Assembly: GCA_905250025.1 (NCBI GenBank)
Contig: CAJNOJ010000102.1
Coordinates: forward strand, 248,001-312,000
DNA length: 64,000 nucleotides
Direction of reading: 5' to 3'
Source of the DNA: Adineta ricciae
Lineage: Eukaryota > Rotifera > Eurotatoria > Adinetida > Adinetidae
Shown: positions 1 to 10,026 of the stretch, piece after piece
Layout of the letters: each line of letters opens with the position of its first letter
Numbering within the stretch: the stretch's first letter is position 1
The notes under the pieces: generated by a model
Database searches by the model: none
Seen by the model: the letters and a program-made list of their open reading frames with translations, nothing else
What the model was told of the DNA's origin: nothing
Program-made: the position numbers and the translations under genes

Positions 1-1
1 T

Positions 2-2208
2 CATGAATATCCATGGATTATTTCTGCAAGTGATGATCAAACCATTCGTATTTGGAATTGGCAATCGAGACAATGTGTTTGTGTGATGACTGGTCATAAT
101 CATTATGTCATGTGCGCACAATTTCATCCAACCGATGATTTAGTTGTATCAGCATCACTCGATCAAACAGTTCGAGTTTGGGATATTTCAGGCTTACGAA
201 AAAAGAACGTTTATTCACCACCCGATACAATTCAATCACAAATCCAACGTACAACAGGAACACCNAACGAACGAAGAATTTTGATAAATTAGCTTTTCTC
301 TATTTAATCACGGGCAATCTCGAAAAACTAAGAAAAATGATGAAAATTGCTGAAGTACGAAAAGATGTGAGTGGACAATTTCAAATCGCTATGCTGTTGG
401 GTGATGTTGAAGAACGAGTGAAACTTCTTCGCCAATGCAATCAAAGTAAATCCTTTAAATATCAATCCAAGTCAATCTTCATTATCTTTTCCTTTCACTA
501 GAATCATTAGCATATGTCATGGCAGCTACACACGGTCTTGATGAACAAGCTGAACAATTAAGAGAATCTCTTGACGATAAAGTAACGATGCAATTGCGAA
601 GATTAATTGAAAGTAAAACAAAGAATATTGCTTTAGGTTCCTGAAATAGATCCAAATGCGGAATTGATTTCACCTCCATGTCCAATCAGTCAACAGGAAT
701 CGAATTGGCCATTATTAGCTGTTTCGAAAGGAATTTTTGAAGGTGCAGGTTTAGTAAGCAATCAGCCGGCAGCAACAGGAGCTGGTCTGACCGCTAATGT
801 TCCAACAAAACTCGCTGCAGATGTTCGCTATGAAGATGCGGCTACAAGTGGTGGTGACTGGGCTGATGATGAAGTGCAAATGGAACTTGACGAGGACGAT
901 GTTGGACGTTCAGGTATCAATGCAAGTCAAGATGAACAAGGTGAAGGTTGGGGTGATACTGATCTGGAATTACCACCTGATCTTGTAAGTGATTCATCTC
1001 TTTCAAATAATTTTCTTCTGTTACGAATGACACTATTGTATGTTCACAGGAAGGAGTTGGCGCAACCGGCGGTGCTGGTGATGAAGATGATGCTGGTGGA
1101 TACTTTGTTGCACCCACAAAAGGTCAATCTGTTCCACAATATTGGATACAAAATTCCAAACTAGCTGTCGATCATGTTTTAAGTGGCTCATTCGAATCAG
1201 CTATGCGCCTACTACATGATCAAGTTGGCATCGTCAGTTTTGAAGAATACAAACAAATATTCCTGCAAATCTATTCACGCTCACGAACAGCTTTTACAGC
1301 TTTACCATCATTACCAGCTTTATATGCATATCCATTACGAAACTGGTTTGTTTCTATCTTTGTTGCAGAATTGAAATATGCAACATTTGTCTTCGTTTTA
1401 GGCGTGATGCACATTCACCGAAACTATTCTTTCCAGCTGTTGGTTTGAAACTAGAAACTCTAGTTGCTCGTCTTCAAGTCGCCTATCGTCTAACAACAAA
1501 TGGCAAATTTCAAGAAGCAGTTGAAAATTTCCGTTCCATTCTGTTGTCGGTGCCATTACTTGTTGTCGAATCACGTCAAGATATTCTCGAAAGTCAACAA
1601 CTCATCGAAATCTGTAAAGAATACATCGTTGGACTACAAATGTCAATGGCGAAGAAAGACATCGCCAAAGATGAAAAACGATCATGTGAATTAGCTGCAT
1701 ATTTTACTCATATTCAATTGCAACCCGTACACAAAATAATGACACTGAAATCTGCATCGGTTCAAGCATTTAAGATGAAAAACTACAAAGTAGCAGCAAG
1801 TTTTGCTAAGCGTTTGCTAGAATTGGGACCAACGCCTGATGTTGCTCAACAGGTTAGCATTCGACTTCATCCCATCGATATATTATCTTCTCTGATCGAT
1901 TTTAGACTCGAAAGATATTGAGTGTATGTGAAAAGAACCCAGTGGACGAACAACCACTCAACTATGATGAATACAATCCATTTGATATTTGTGCAGCATC
2001 CTATGTTCCAATCTATCGGTATGATCAAGATTTTCGCTTGACATAATATTCTTTCTTTTCGTTTAGTGGAAATCCATTGGTGAAGTGTCCGTTGTCCGGT
2101 GCAGCTTATCTACCCGAATTCAAAGGACAATTGTGTCGTGTAACAAAAGCAACTGAAATCGGAAAAGAATCTCTTGGTCTTCGAATATCCATGAGTCAAT
2201 TTCGTTGA
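2..2208 (+). CDS. COPA: Coatomer subunit alpha (alpha-COP), 5'-partial and with an assembly gap
   Basis: Alpha-COP is the large WD40 subunit of the COPI coat for retrograde Golgi-ER transport. Bases 2-264 encode WD40 repeats ([46 protein letters not shown]). After the N at 265 the frame changes and the protein resumes at [20 protein letters not shown], which in the family lies about 560 residues further on. The rest is the alpha-COP C-terminal domain ([98 protein letters not shown], ending LRISMSQFR and TGA at 2206). Introns are short: for example, donors after 446 and 570, and a last intron of about 50 nt near 2020-2067. The 5' end lies outside the window. Identity is secure; the missing middle is an assembly problem, not biology. 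Confidence 0.95.
265..265. other. Single-N contig join inside COPA
   Basis: A lone N separates the WD40 part of COPA (frame 2) from its C-terminal part (frame 1). About 550-570 codons expected in this family are absent. The flanks are not repeats of each other, so this join loses sequence, unlike the two joins at 18155 and 19447. Confidence 0.85.
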
Positions 2209-2634
2209 GATGATGAACTAGGCCAAGACTTTTTTATTTGAATATTATTTCACTATTATTCACTTTTAATGGATATCTATATATTAATAGAACGATTCTG
2301 TTTTTTTCTTCTTTTACTGAAAGATTATTCGACTACTACTCTTGTTGTTGTTCATTCTATAGTTTTTCCTTTCAAAGTAAAATTTAACTAAAATTGTTTA
2401 ATCATAACTTAGGCATAGTCACATTACATGCTCTGAAAACCTATGTATACGAATTGAACATCTACTGATAACTCTCCTATGATGACATGTGAGACCGCTT
2501 TCGTGAATGTGAGCAGAAGATCATATACGAATATAGAATGAAGCCTAATTTGTCGTATCATAAGTAGATGTCTTCTTTTATTGGTGGAAGTCTCATTTTT
2601 TTCTGCCTGTAGATAAATTTCAACGAAAACGAAA
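2209..2634. other. COPA 3' flank and HAX1-like 5' leader
   Basis: No gene. Up to about 2400 this is the COPA 3' region, nearly identical to 6810-7002. Just before the HAX1-like start there is a pyrimidine-rich stretch ending in CTGTAG at 2607-2612, followed by a 22-nt leader to the ATG. It looks like a splice acceptor for a 5' UTR intron or a trans-spliced leader. The same CTGTAG plus leader is kept in the broken copy near 7207-7232. Confidence 0.45.
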
Positions 2635-3207
2635 ATGAATGATAACGACGATGAAGATGAGGAAGTTCCATTCGGTGGCCTGTTTGGTCCAGTGGAAAAG
2701 ATCTTTGCTGATTTCGATAGATTCTTCGCTGGTTTGCCATCTGTATTTTCTATCCCATCACAAGAGTTTAGCAACGAAAATTCTCAGCGGTCGTCTTCGA
2801 CGAACCTGAGAGACGAAGTTCTCAAACAAGATAATGTTCATGGTGATGAAAATCTCGACTCGACGATCGAACAGCACGGTCTTCATGGTGCGTTTCCTCC
2901 GACCTTTTCGAGTTCATCGACAATAACGTCGATGCATCGAGAAACAACACCATCCGGAAAATGTATAATTGAGAAGAAAGTGCAACAGTCATTCAATCAA
3001 AATGAAAAGAATAAAACCGAAACCGTGACGAAGATTTGTGGAGATAAGCATCATACGACAATCAAACAAGATGGAAATATTATTCGAGAATATGGAAATG
3101 CCACATTAGAAGAATTAAATCAAATAGACTGTTCTCCAACTGATGGTAATGAGCCAATAGTTGGTGGAAATAAATATTCAGATTTGTTTAAAAAGCTGTT
3201 CTCTTGA
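2635..3207 (+). CDS. HAX1-like protein
   Basis: A single-exon reading frame of 190 aa. It has an acidic N-terminus (DNDDEDEEVPFGGLFGP), a VEKIFADFDRFFAG segment, a LRDEVLKQ motif, a DSTIEQHGLHG motif and a C-terminal basic/Thr-rich block (CIIEKKVQQSFNQNEKNKTE) ending in DLFKKLFS. The order (acidic stretch, LRD..LK, DLDS-QxGL, R-T-V repeats, hydrophobic tail) follows HCLS1-associated protein X-1, an anti-apoptotic mitochondrial/ER protein in animals. Similarity is patchy, so the family call is an inference. There is an in-frame TAA at 2614, so 2635 is the first usable ATG; the usual HAX1 N-terminal MSLFDLFRG-type segment is absent. AATAAA follows the stop at about 3206. Two decayed copies lie downstream. 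Confidence 0.6.
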   Translation: MNDNDDEDEEVPFGGLFGPVEKIFADFDRFFAGLPSVFSIPSQEFSNENSQRSSSTNLRDEVLKQDNVHGDENLDSTIEQHGLHGAFPPTFSSSSTITSMHRETTPSGKCIIEKKVQQSFNQNEKNKTETVTKICGDKHHTTIKQDGNIIREYGNATLEELNQIDCSPTDGNEPIVGGNKYSDLFKKLFS

Positions 3208-3626
3208 ATAAACGATATTAATTCTATGGATTTGCTCGTTTAAGATTTCCATTTCGTGTAAATGTTCTGAATAGTCAAAGTGTAGTGGTAGCTACGCAGG
3301 TAGAATGTACTCATCGGAGCCGATTTTTTTTCCAGAGGGATACGATAGGGTCTGCAAAGTGAACAATATGTGCTAGGTACATTCGGTATTTATCGTCGAT
3401 GTAAAAAAATTTCTTGTCAGAGGCTCGTTCACCGCAACGTCTCTCGATGTTCTGTGGTTATTATTTGAGTGTGTTTGCAAATAAGATGTTCTGTTTCATC
3501 GGGATGTTCTATTGTCGTTACTGTTATGACTATTTTTTTTATATAAGTTGAATGTGTACTGATTGATTTAGCACGAATCGAGATTTTTGGCACAGGCGTG
3601 TCAATTTTATTTTGCTACTTTAGAGA
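3208..3626. other. Intergenic, no gene seen
   Basis: AT-rich spacer after the HAX1-like gene with a polyadenylation-type AATAAA at its start. I see no conserved ORF, RNA gene or repeat. Confidence 0.5.
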
Positions 3627-4400
3627 ATGAGTGATCCGATCGGTATTGATGAGAATTTTTATTTAAATTCTATCGAATCTGCAATCAGAACCAATGAATA
3701 TGAAAAAGCTCGAATCCTACTACATGAATTAAAAGAGATTTGACGAAATGTTCACTCAGCTTATGACGAAGATTTACAATTAAAATAAAAAATGCATATG
3801 ATGAAATAATTTGTACACACGGTCAATTATGTCTCGCGTTTCTTTTACGATTGTACAGGAATTTGTAGCTGAAATATTCAATCATACAAATTCATTTGGC
3901 AAAGCTGCTGCTTGCTATTTTGTTTTATCATCATCCGATTCATACGACACGCAAAAGAAACAAATCATTCCAGGACGGTGGCTCCTGAAGCAGGATTCCA
4001 TGAATTTCCGACTACCAGTTTTGACATGGTCCTGTCGGTTCCGGCCCAAACCAGCTGAATCCAGCCACCAGATCCGCTCATCTGGAATACCCCAGAACCG
4101 ACCATTTCCGTGCCGGATTGTTTCACCTGAGATGTTTAATAATGCAATCAAATGTGCTATTCTCTCGCCGTTCGGTGTTGATCGATCGAAGTTATTCTTT
4201 GATTTATTTCAAAATAAAAAGGCTAAACAATCGGCATGTTTCTTTATGTTAGAGGATTTGTAAGTAGAGAATTACACTTCTGATTTGTTTCAATGTCTTG
4301 TTATTTCTTAGCTTTCACAGCTCGATTGTCTACTTGTCTTCGACGGAAAAGTTCGAAAAATTATTGGATACACATCAGTTAGGAGCAGAAACAAGAAACG
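3627..4400 (+). pseudogene. CSN4-like (COP9 signalosome subunit 4) pseudogene
   Basis: Starts ATG at 3627 (MSDPIGIDENFY...) and reads EYEKARILLHELKEI, then stops. Residues in other frames continue with DEDLQLK and then FVAEIFNHTNSFGKAAACYF, NNAIKCAILSPFGVDRSKL, FFDLFQNKKAKQSACFFMLE and, after a spliceable intron (donor near 4261, acceptor 4311), a HSSIVYLSSTEKFEKLLDTH block. This follows the PCI-region order of CSN4 (helical repeat, ALxxAxxCTILA, LFKDERCQQL, IIRGxQLxEFAxxL). Early stops, frameshifts and a roughly 160-bp GC-rich foreign stretch break it, and the winged-helix C-terminus is not found. The family call is moderate; the broken state is clear. Confidence 0.5.
3968..4135. other. GC-rich insertion inside the CSN4-like pseudogene
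   Basis: A block visibly richer in C and G than its flanks, placed between codons that are adjacent in CSN4 relatives (after DTQKKQ and before MFNNAIKCA). It starts CAGGACGG and ends near CACCTG, giving only a 4-bp inverted match (CAGG/CCTG), and I see no clear target duplication. It may be a short mobile or captured fragment. Confidence 0.35.
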
Positions 4401-5643
4401 GTATGTGTATGAAATATGGTACACGAGAAGAGTTCAGTTGATTTGACTTAACTCTAAAGAGAGTATTTATATCTAGCAAGTATGAAATTCTGTTCAATAT
4501 GCAGGAGAGAATACTGAATACCGCAAAGCTTTGATAGTTGACGATGAATCAATATCTTGCTAGGAGGAAACTCATTGTAGGGCATTAAAGGAAGAAGATG
4601 TAAAGGCGAGAGGTCATTCAGACTGACATTAGTGGACCGAGCTGTTGTTTCAGGGAAGGCAATGAGCGCTTTTTCGCTGGAAAACGCTCATTTTCCATGA
4701 CGCTTCTCCTCACATTTCCTCCTTAAAATGGTGTCTAGAAAAGAAATCACCCACCCATTCCTCACTCTCTAAGCCGCCTGCCCATGATTGTTAAAGACAA
4801 TTAGATCTACATTATCGTTTCATATGAGATTGAAACAGTTTATTTTAGATGATTGTCGCTTTCGAACGAATTCTACGTACAATATAAAGATTTGCACCAC
4901 GTATACTTTTCTTTCAGGCGAACAACGATTACGATAGAACATCATCGGACATAATATTTTATGTTCTGAAGCATACAATCCGAAGTTGACTTTCAACAAT
5001 ATGAGTCGATGGATTCCAATTCCAGTAAATGAGGTTTTCCTTTTGCGCACCATCATCGTATTCTAAACTATATCTGTTTTCTACTTAACAACTATTGTAA
5101 CCAGACTAATTGGTGAAGGAATTCTCAACGCTGAAATTACATTTGAAACTTTTTTTTTTCTCACGTGAGTTCTAACCTCTACCATTTTATCAATATCGTC
5201 TTCTAGAGTATACAATCTATCCGAATAGGAGATCAATTTCATTACATAGATGCACAACAAGAAACGATGTATTGGCTAACAACTTTTCCACTAAATCAAT
5301 CCCGTTCATAAAAAGTACTCCATTTGAATAAAAATTTAATTCTACATCGAACGGTGATACTTTGACTTACGAAAGACGCTTTGAAATTTTGTTTATCTAT
5401 GCCGTAATTGTCTTCCTATACAGGAGATAACACTCGAAATGAAATTTTTCTACAGTTTGTACCGTGAGTAGCTTAAAAGCTCTCAGCTAACAGGTCGTTT
5501 CATCATGTTAATTTCACAAGTACGCAATATGAGCGTTGCTAATCCTCTACTGAAAGGAACACTCCCACCCCGTTGGCATCAATCATTTTTTCTAGTAGAT
5601 AATTTTATAGGCTACATTCTGATAAAAGAAACAGTTCTTAAGT
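4401..5643. other. Degenerate intergenic stretch
   Basis: No intact gene. At 4970-5050 and 5200-5310 there are short protein-like runs on the + strand (MSRWIPIPVNEVFLLRTI; IRIGDQFHYIDAQQETMYWL) separated by stops and by a possible intron acceptor near 5208. I do not recognise the family. They look like remains of a coding gene rather than random sequence. Confidence 0.35.
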
Positions 5644-6374
5644 ATGTACCGAATTAAACGAAATTTTCTTAAAAGATTTCTGTTCACCCTCACCCTCAAG
5701 ATCTTAAAATGCGAAATTTCACAAGAGGAGTATCCCGCCAAATGTGTTGTCGCCGTTCATATCTTCAAAAAGTCCTTTGCTGATACCAAAATAAAAACAC
5801 TTCTCAATCTCACTAATATTAATGCTTGTGTCTATCGAACAGCATTTTGATCGTGGGAACATATGCTTGATTAAGAACAGTACATATGACGATTGCTATC
5901 ATGTCAAAATTCTTCACACAGACTTCCATGGTGTGTCGATCCTTGAAGAAGCTATTCGAGTGACTGGTGCGAACAATCAACTACTACCACCCAGATTATT
6001 ATGGCTCGGTCGGATCCGACCGGAATCGGGCGGCAAGGAGTTTGCCGAATCCCATCGAAAATTGTTGAATTCGGCTGAAATTACACTGAAACCGACTCAG
6101 GCTTACACAAATCCAGTCACCAGAATGATCGATCTGGGCACGTTCAAAGATCTAGAAACCATTGATATTCAGCTTAACAACCGTTACGAGCGAGTAATCT
6201 ATTTTCACATGAACATGGCAATGAAACAACATCATATTCTCGATGGAAATTTCAGTGATATTGATGAGCATGACTTCATGCATATCGTTAATTTCTGGTC
6301 GTCTGAAAAACAACAGATGAACTATATCGATAAAGTGCAACGATGGTTCGATTTGAACGATATTCAAACAAATG
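5644..6374 (+). pseudogene. Unrecognised coding remnant
   Basis: Two overlapping + frames: 5644-5850 (68 aa, basic) and 5822 onward. The longer one holds QHFDRGNICLIKN, YHVKILHTDFHGVSILEEA, RYERVIYFHMNMAMKQHH and IDKVQRWFDLND and looks like real protein, but I do not recognise it. Its reading frame runs past about 6374 straight into sequence homologous to a COPA intron, so the end of the apparent ORF (to 6463) is a chimeric join and not native. The stretch 5990-6060 is GC-rich compared with its flanks. Likely a truncated gene fragment left next to a COPA duplicate. Confidence 0.35.
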
Positions 6375-6809
6375 TTAGTGATTTCTCTCCTTCGGAATAT
6401 TCTTGTTTGAAAGCTTTTTTTTGCATATTTTCAGCAAAAAGCAGCTGCAGCTCAAGAAGATAATGCTAGTGAATGTTTTGTTGCACCTACAAGAAATTGC
6501 TTTTAGACTCGAAAGATATTGAGTGTATGTGAAAAGAACCCAGTGGACGAACAACCACTCAACTATGATGAATACAATCCATTTGATATCTGTGCAGCAT
6601 CCTATGTTCCTATTTATCGGTATGATCAAGATTTTCGCTTGACATAATATTCTTTTCTTTTGCTTAGTGGAAATCCATTGGTGAAATGTCCGTTGTCCGG
6701 TGCAGCTTATCTACCCGAGTTCAAAGGACAACTGTGTCGTGTAACAAAAGCAACTGAAATCGGAAAAGAATCTCTTGGTCTTCGAATATCCATGAGTCAA
6801 TTTCGTTGA
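6375..6809 (+). pseudogene. COPA relic (unit 2): internal exon start plus last exons
   Basis: From about 6375 the sequence matches the COPA intron beginning GTAAGTGATTC at 987 (here GTTAGTGATTTC) and the start of the next exon (QEDNASECFVAPT against [13 protein letters not shown]). It then jumps directly to the intron end and last two exons of COPA (acceptor TTTTAG at 6501-6506, [29 protein letters not shown], stop at 6807-6809). About 0.8 kb of COPA between these points is deleted. The last exons and 3' flank are almost identical to 1906-2400. Confidence 0.85.
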
Positions 6810-7232
6810 GACGATGAACTAGGCCAAGACTTTTTTATTTGAATATTATTTCACTATTATTCACTTTTAATGGATATCTATATATTAATAGAACGATTCT
6901 GTTTTTTTCTTCTTTTACAGAAAGACTATTCGACTGTTACTCTTGTTATTGTTCATTCTCTAGTTTTTTCTTTTCAAAATAAAATTTAACTAAAATTGTT
7001 TAATCATATCATATCTTCTTCAAAACAATGAATGCGAATCGAACATCTGTTGATGATTGTCTTACGATGGTATGTGAGACTTACGTGAATGTGAGCAGAT
7101 GATCACGTACGAACCCGATCGAGCATATGTTTCTAGTATGAGGTCTAATTTATTGTATCATAAGTAGATGTTTTACTTCATCGATAGAAGTTTCGTTTTT
7201 TGCATCTGTAGATAAATTTCGACCGAAAGAAA

Positions 7233-7755
7233 ATGAATGAGAACAATGATAATGACAATGAACGTAATGAATTTCCATTTGGTGGTCTCTTTCGTCCAGT
7301 GGAAAAGATCTTTGCTGATTTCGATAGATTCTTCGCTGGTTTGCCACCTGTATTTTCTATCCCATCACAAGAATTCAGCAACGAAAGTTCTCAGCGGCCG
7401 TAATCAATGAATCTGAGAGACGAAATTCTCAAACAGAATAATGTCTATGGTGATGAAAGTCTTGATTCAATAATCGAACAACATGGTCTTCGTGATGCAT
7501 CGAGAAACGACACCATCAGGAAGATGTATAATTGAGAAGGAAATGCAGCAATCATTGAATCAGAATGAAAAGAGCAAAACTGAAACAGTGACCAAGATTT
7601 GTCGAGATAAGCACCATAAAACAATCAAACAAGGTGGAAACATTGTTCGAGAATATGCGAGTGCCACATTAGCTGAACTAAATCAAATAGACTGTTCTCC
7701 TACTGATTGTATTAAACTTCTAGTCGCCAGGAATCAATATTCAGAGTTACTTTAA
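7233..7755 (+). pseudogene. HAX1-like pseudogene (unit 2)
   Basis: Same start context and order as the gene at 2635: MNENNDNDNERNEFPFGGLF, then VEKIFADFDRFFAGLPPVFS, then an in-frame TAA at about 7400 where the intact gene has a serine codon. Homology continues (LRDEILKQNNVYGDESLD), a deletion of about 40 bp removes the FPPTFSSSST region near 7495 and shifts the frame, and the C-terminal block (CIIEKEMQQSLNQNEKSKTE) follows in another frame. It cannot make the full protein. Confidence 0.85.
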
Positions 7756-8400
7756 AACTTTTCTCTTCAATGAAAGTGTTTTGAATATGGACGTGTCAAA
7801 GGCGGTGTTTATGTCGGAATGTAGTCTTATTCATGTAGTTTTGAGAGATCTGTTTATAATTGGATCTGAACATGACATATGTATGTGTAAACGGTAAGTC
7901 GATTACACTGCATGCGGGTGATGGCGAGGTAGTTTACTATAAGACTCAAGTTTGGTGTTTTCTTCGAAAGAAGAATGAGCTTATGTTTGTAGACTACAAG
8001 AAACGGTTGAATCTCTTTTTCGAAAGTTTGGTGTAAAAGAATCTCTAAGAAAAGCTTTTCAGAAGAGTAGATGAATCCTATGAATTCACGCACAATGTAA
8101 AACGTCGCTCAAAATTGCTCAGTGGTGAATTTTTGTGATGTGCTGATTGAGTAAAAGTAAATATGATTGATTTTATCAACGAATAGTTCGAAAGCTGTTT
8201 CTATACAGATGTATCTCATTCCGACACCAGATATTTACAGCGTGGAGCTTGAATTTAGTTGTTCAACTTTCGAGTCTAACGTCACTGATCTCTTTGGAAT
8301 ACTTTTGATGACGAACTGCAGCAGTAGAAAGTACCACGGCTGAGTATAATGCCGGTAGTTAATATATTGCGTCAGCAAACGATCAATATGTTTCACGGAA
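7756..8400. other. Intergenic, no gene seen
   Basis: AT-rich spacer between the second and third COPA/HAX1 units. Only short frames without recognisable motifs. Confidence 0.45.
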
Positions 8401-8540
8401 TTGGACACTTGATTCCAAATTAGCTGTCGATCATGTTTCAGTAGCTCATTCGAATGACCTATGCAACTATCGCACGACCAAATTGACTTCCTTATTTCCA
8501 ACATATACAAACAAATCGTTCTTCGTGTTTGTTCACACTC
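8401..8540 (+). pseudogene. COPA relic (unit 3), one exon fragment
   Basis: Clear nucleotide match to COPA 1141-1265 ([20 protein letters not shown] region): the strings CAAATTAGCTGTCGATCATGTTT and CATATACAAACAAAT are shared with small changes. Many substitutions and indels break the frame. No later COPA exons follow; HAX1-like relic sequence starts almost at once. Confidence 0.7.
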
Positions 8541-8544
8541 GCTC

Positions 8545-9076
8545 CAAAGGAAAGATTTGTGCTGATTTCGATCGATTATATTTGGCTAGCTTTTATTTGT
8601 AATCTAAATTTTTATGACAATTTAATGACAATGAAAATGCTCAGTCATCATCAACGAGTCTGAGATATTAAACTGCTAAACAAGATAATCAAAGTAAAAT
8701 GTCGTTATCTACTAAAAATACCCATCTATCTTCTTGTTACTGTCGCCTTGGATATGATCGTTATGGTGATGAAAATCTTGACTAGACGTAGAAGTAACAT
8801 GGTTCTCACAGTGCATTTTGCTTCTATACCTTGGAGTTTATCAACAATGACAGCTATACATCGAGATACGAGACTGAGAAAATTGTAATTGACAAGGAAG
8901 TGCAACAGTCATCGAGCCAACACAAAAGGAGTTCAGCTGAATCAAGTGTTTTCTGTGAAATAGAGTTCATTTATAGCCGAAGTAGATCAAATAGACTTCT
9001 CTTCATTTCATATAATCATATGTCTTTAGTTTTGTTCCAAAAGCCCTGTTGTCTAAAGAAAAAGAAATGTTTTTGA
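8545..9076 (+). pseudogene. HAX1-like relic (unit 3), heavily decayed
   Basis: Scattered but collinear matches to the HAX1-like gene: CTGATTTCGATCGATT (ADFDR), AATGCTCAGTCATCATC...GAGTCTGAGA (the SQRSSSTNLRD region), GGTGATGAAAATCTTGACT, and a late frame with SYTSRYETEKIVIDKEVQQS matching the MHRETTPSGKCIIEKKVQQS region. Several stops and deletions. It is the oldest or fastest-decaying of the three copies. Confidence 0.75.
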
Positions 9077-10026
9077 ATAACATATATATATACGTTAGAG
9101 ATGAATGAAGAAGTAAAATACCAAGAGAGAATATCTTCTCATCTCGTTTTGTTTATGACATAATGAGTTTTATCTTTCCACATCATCAAAACTTAGTGTC
9201 TCTTCCGATTGAGAATAGGAGAGTCGACTTATCTACAACAGGAACATCATCATGTTTTTCTTAACAACATCAGGAAAATGTAAGAAAAAGTAAAGGTGTG
9301 GAATCCAATTGGACGAGCATTCGCCAAGTTCAAACAAAATCCTTCTTTCTGCTCTTTATTCTTCCATTACAATTTACTTATTTGAGAACAGCAAATTAAT
9401 CTTGTTATTCGTTTCTTAGAAACAATCTACAAATCTTTCAATATCAATCTTCGTGTTCAGAGTTCAGTTTGTTAAGCATGCCAGATAATATGACTGTTAG
9501 TTGATGAAAAATGAACTTCTCTTTTTCTTTTATTTTGAGAAAAAGAGAGAAGGCTGTCAGTCACAGCGGAGACTTTCCGTTTTTTACTTTTCTTTCTGTT
9601 TAGTTATTTTCATTAGTCATGAAGTAACATCGTCAAATAAAGACATCAACGGAAGAAGAAGAAGAAAGTATTGTGAAACTTGAAAAAGTCGTTTTTCTCT
9701 CCTTTAGAATCTTCGGTTCTTCTGTCATTTTCACTAGTTCATTAAAAAGGATTGGCTGAAGTATAAAATGAGATCCACAGCTTTTTTTTCTTTTTCTTTC
9801 TTCTTCTCATCATTATCTTTATCTAAAGAAGACTAAGGGCAAAAAACAGCAAAAGAAAAAGGGAGTCGATTATTAACGACTATTATCCATGGAAGCGAAG
9901 TGATGCACATTTTTAATTGGCCTCACGAGAATACAAAACAGTACAATTGTTGATTACATTTGATCAACAACAAATTTTGTTTTTTTTTCCTTAAGATCTC
10001 CTTATTCTCGATGACTAACATTTCTG
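9077..10026. other. Intergenic / upstream region
   Basis: No gene seen. It contains T-rich and A-rich tracts. The last 200 bp carry the leader of the gene starting at 10027, with a T-run followed by CTTAAG at 9986-9995. Small frames (for example 9501-9683) show no family signal. Confidence 0.45.

Noticed and set aside
4640-4710. Imperfect palindrome around GAGCGCTTTTTCGCTGGAAAACGCTC
   Set aside because: Short arms of about 6 bp and no link to a gene or repeat; not beyond chance.
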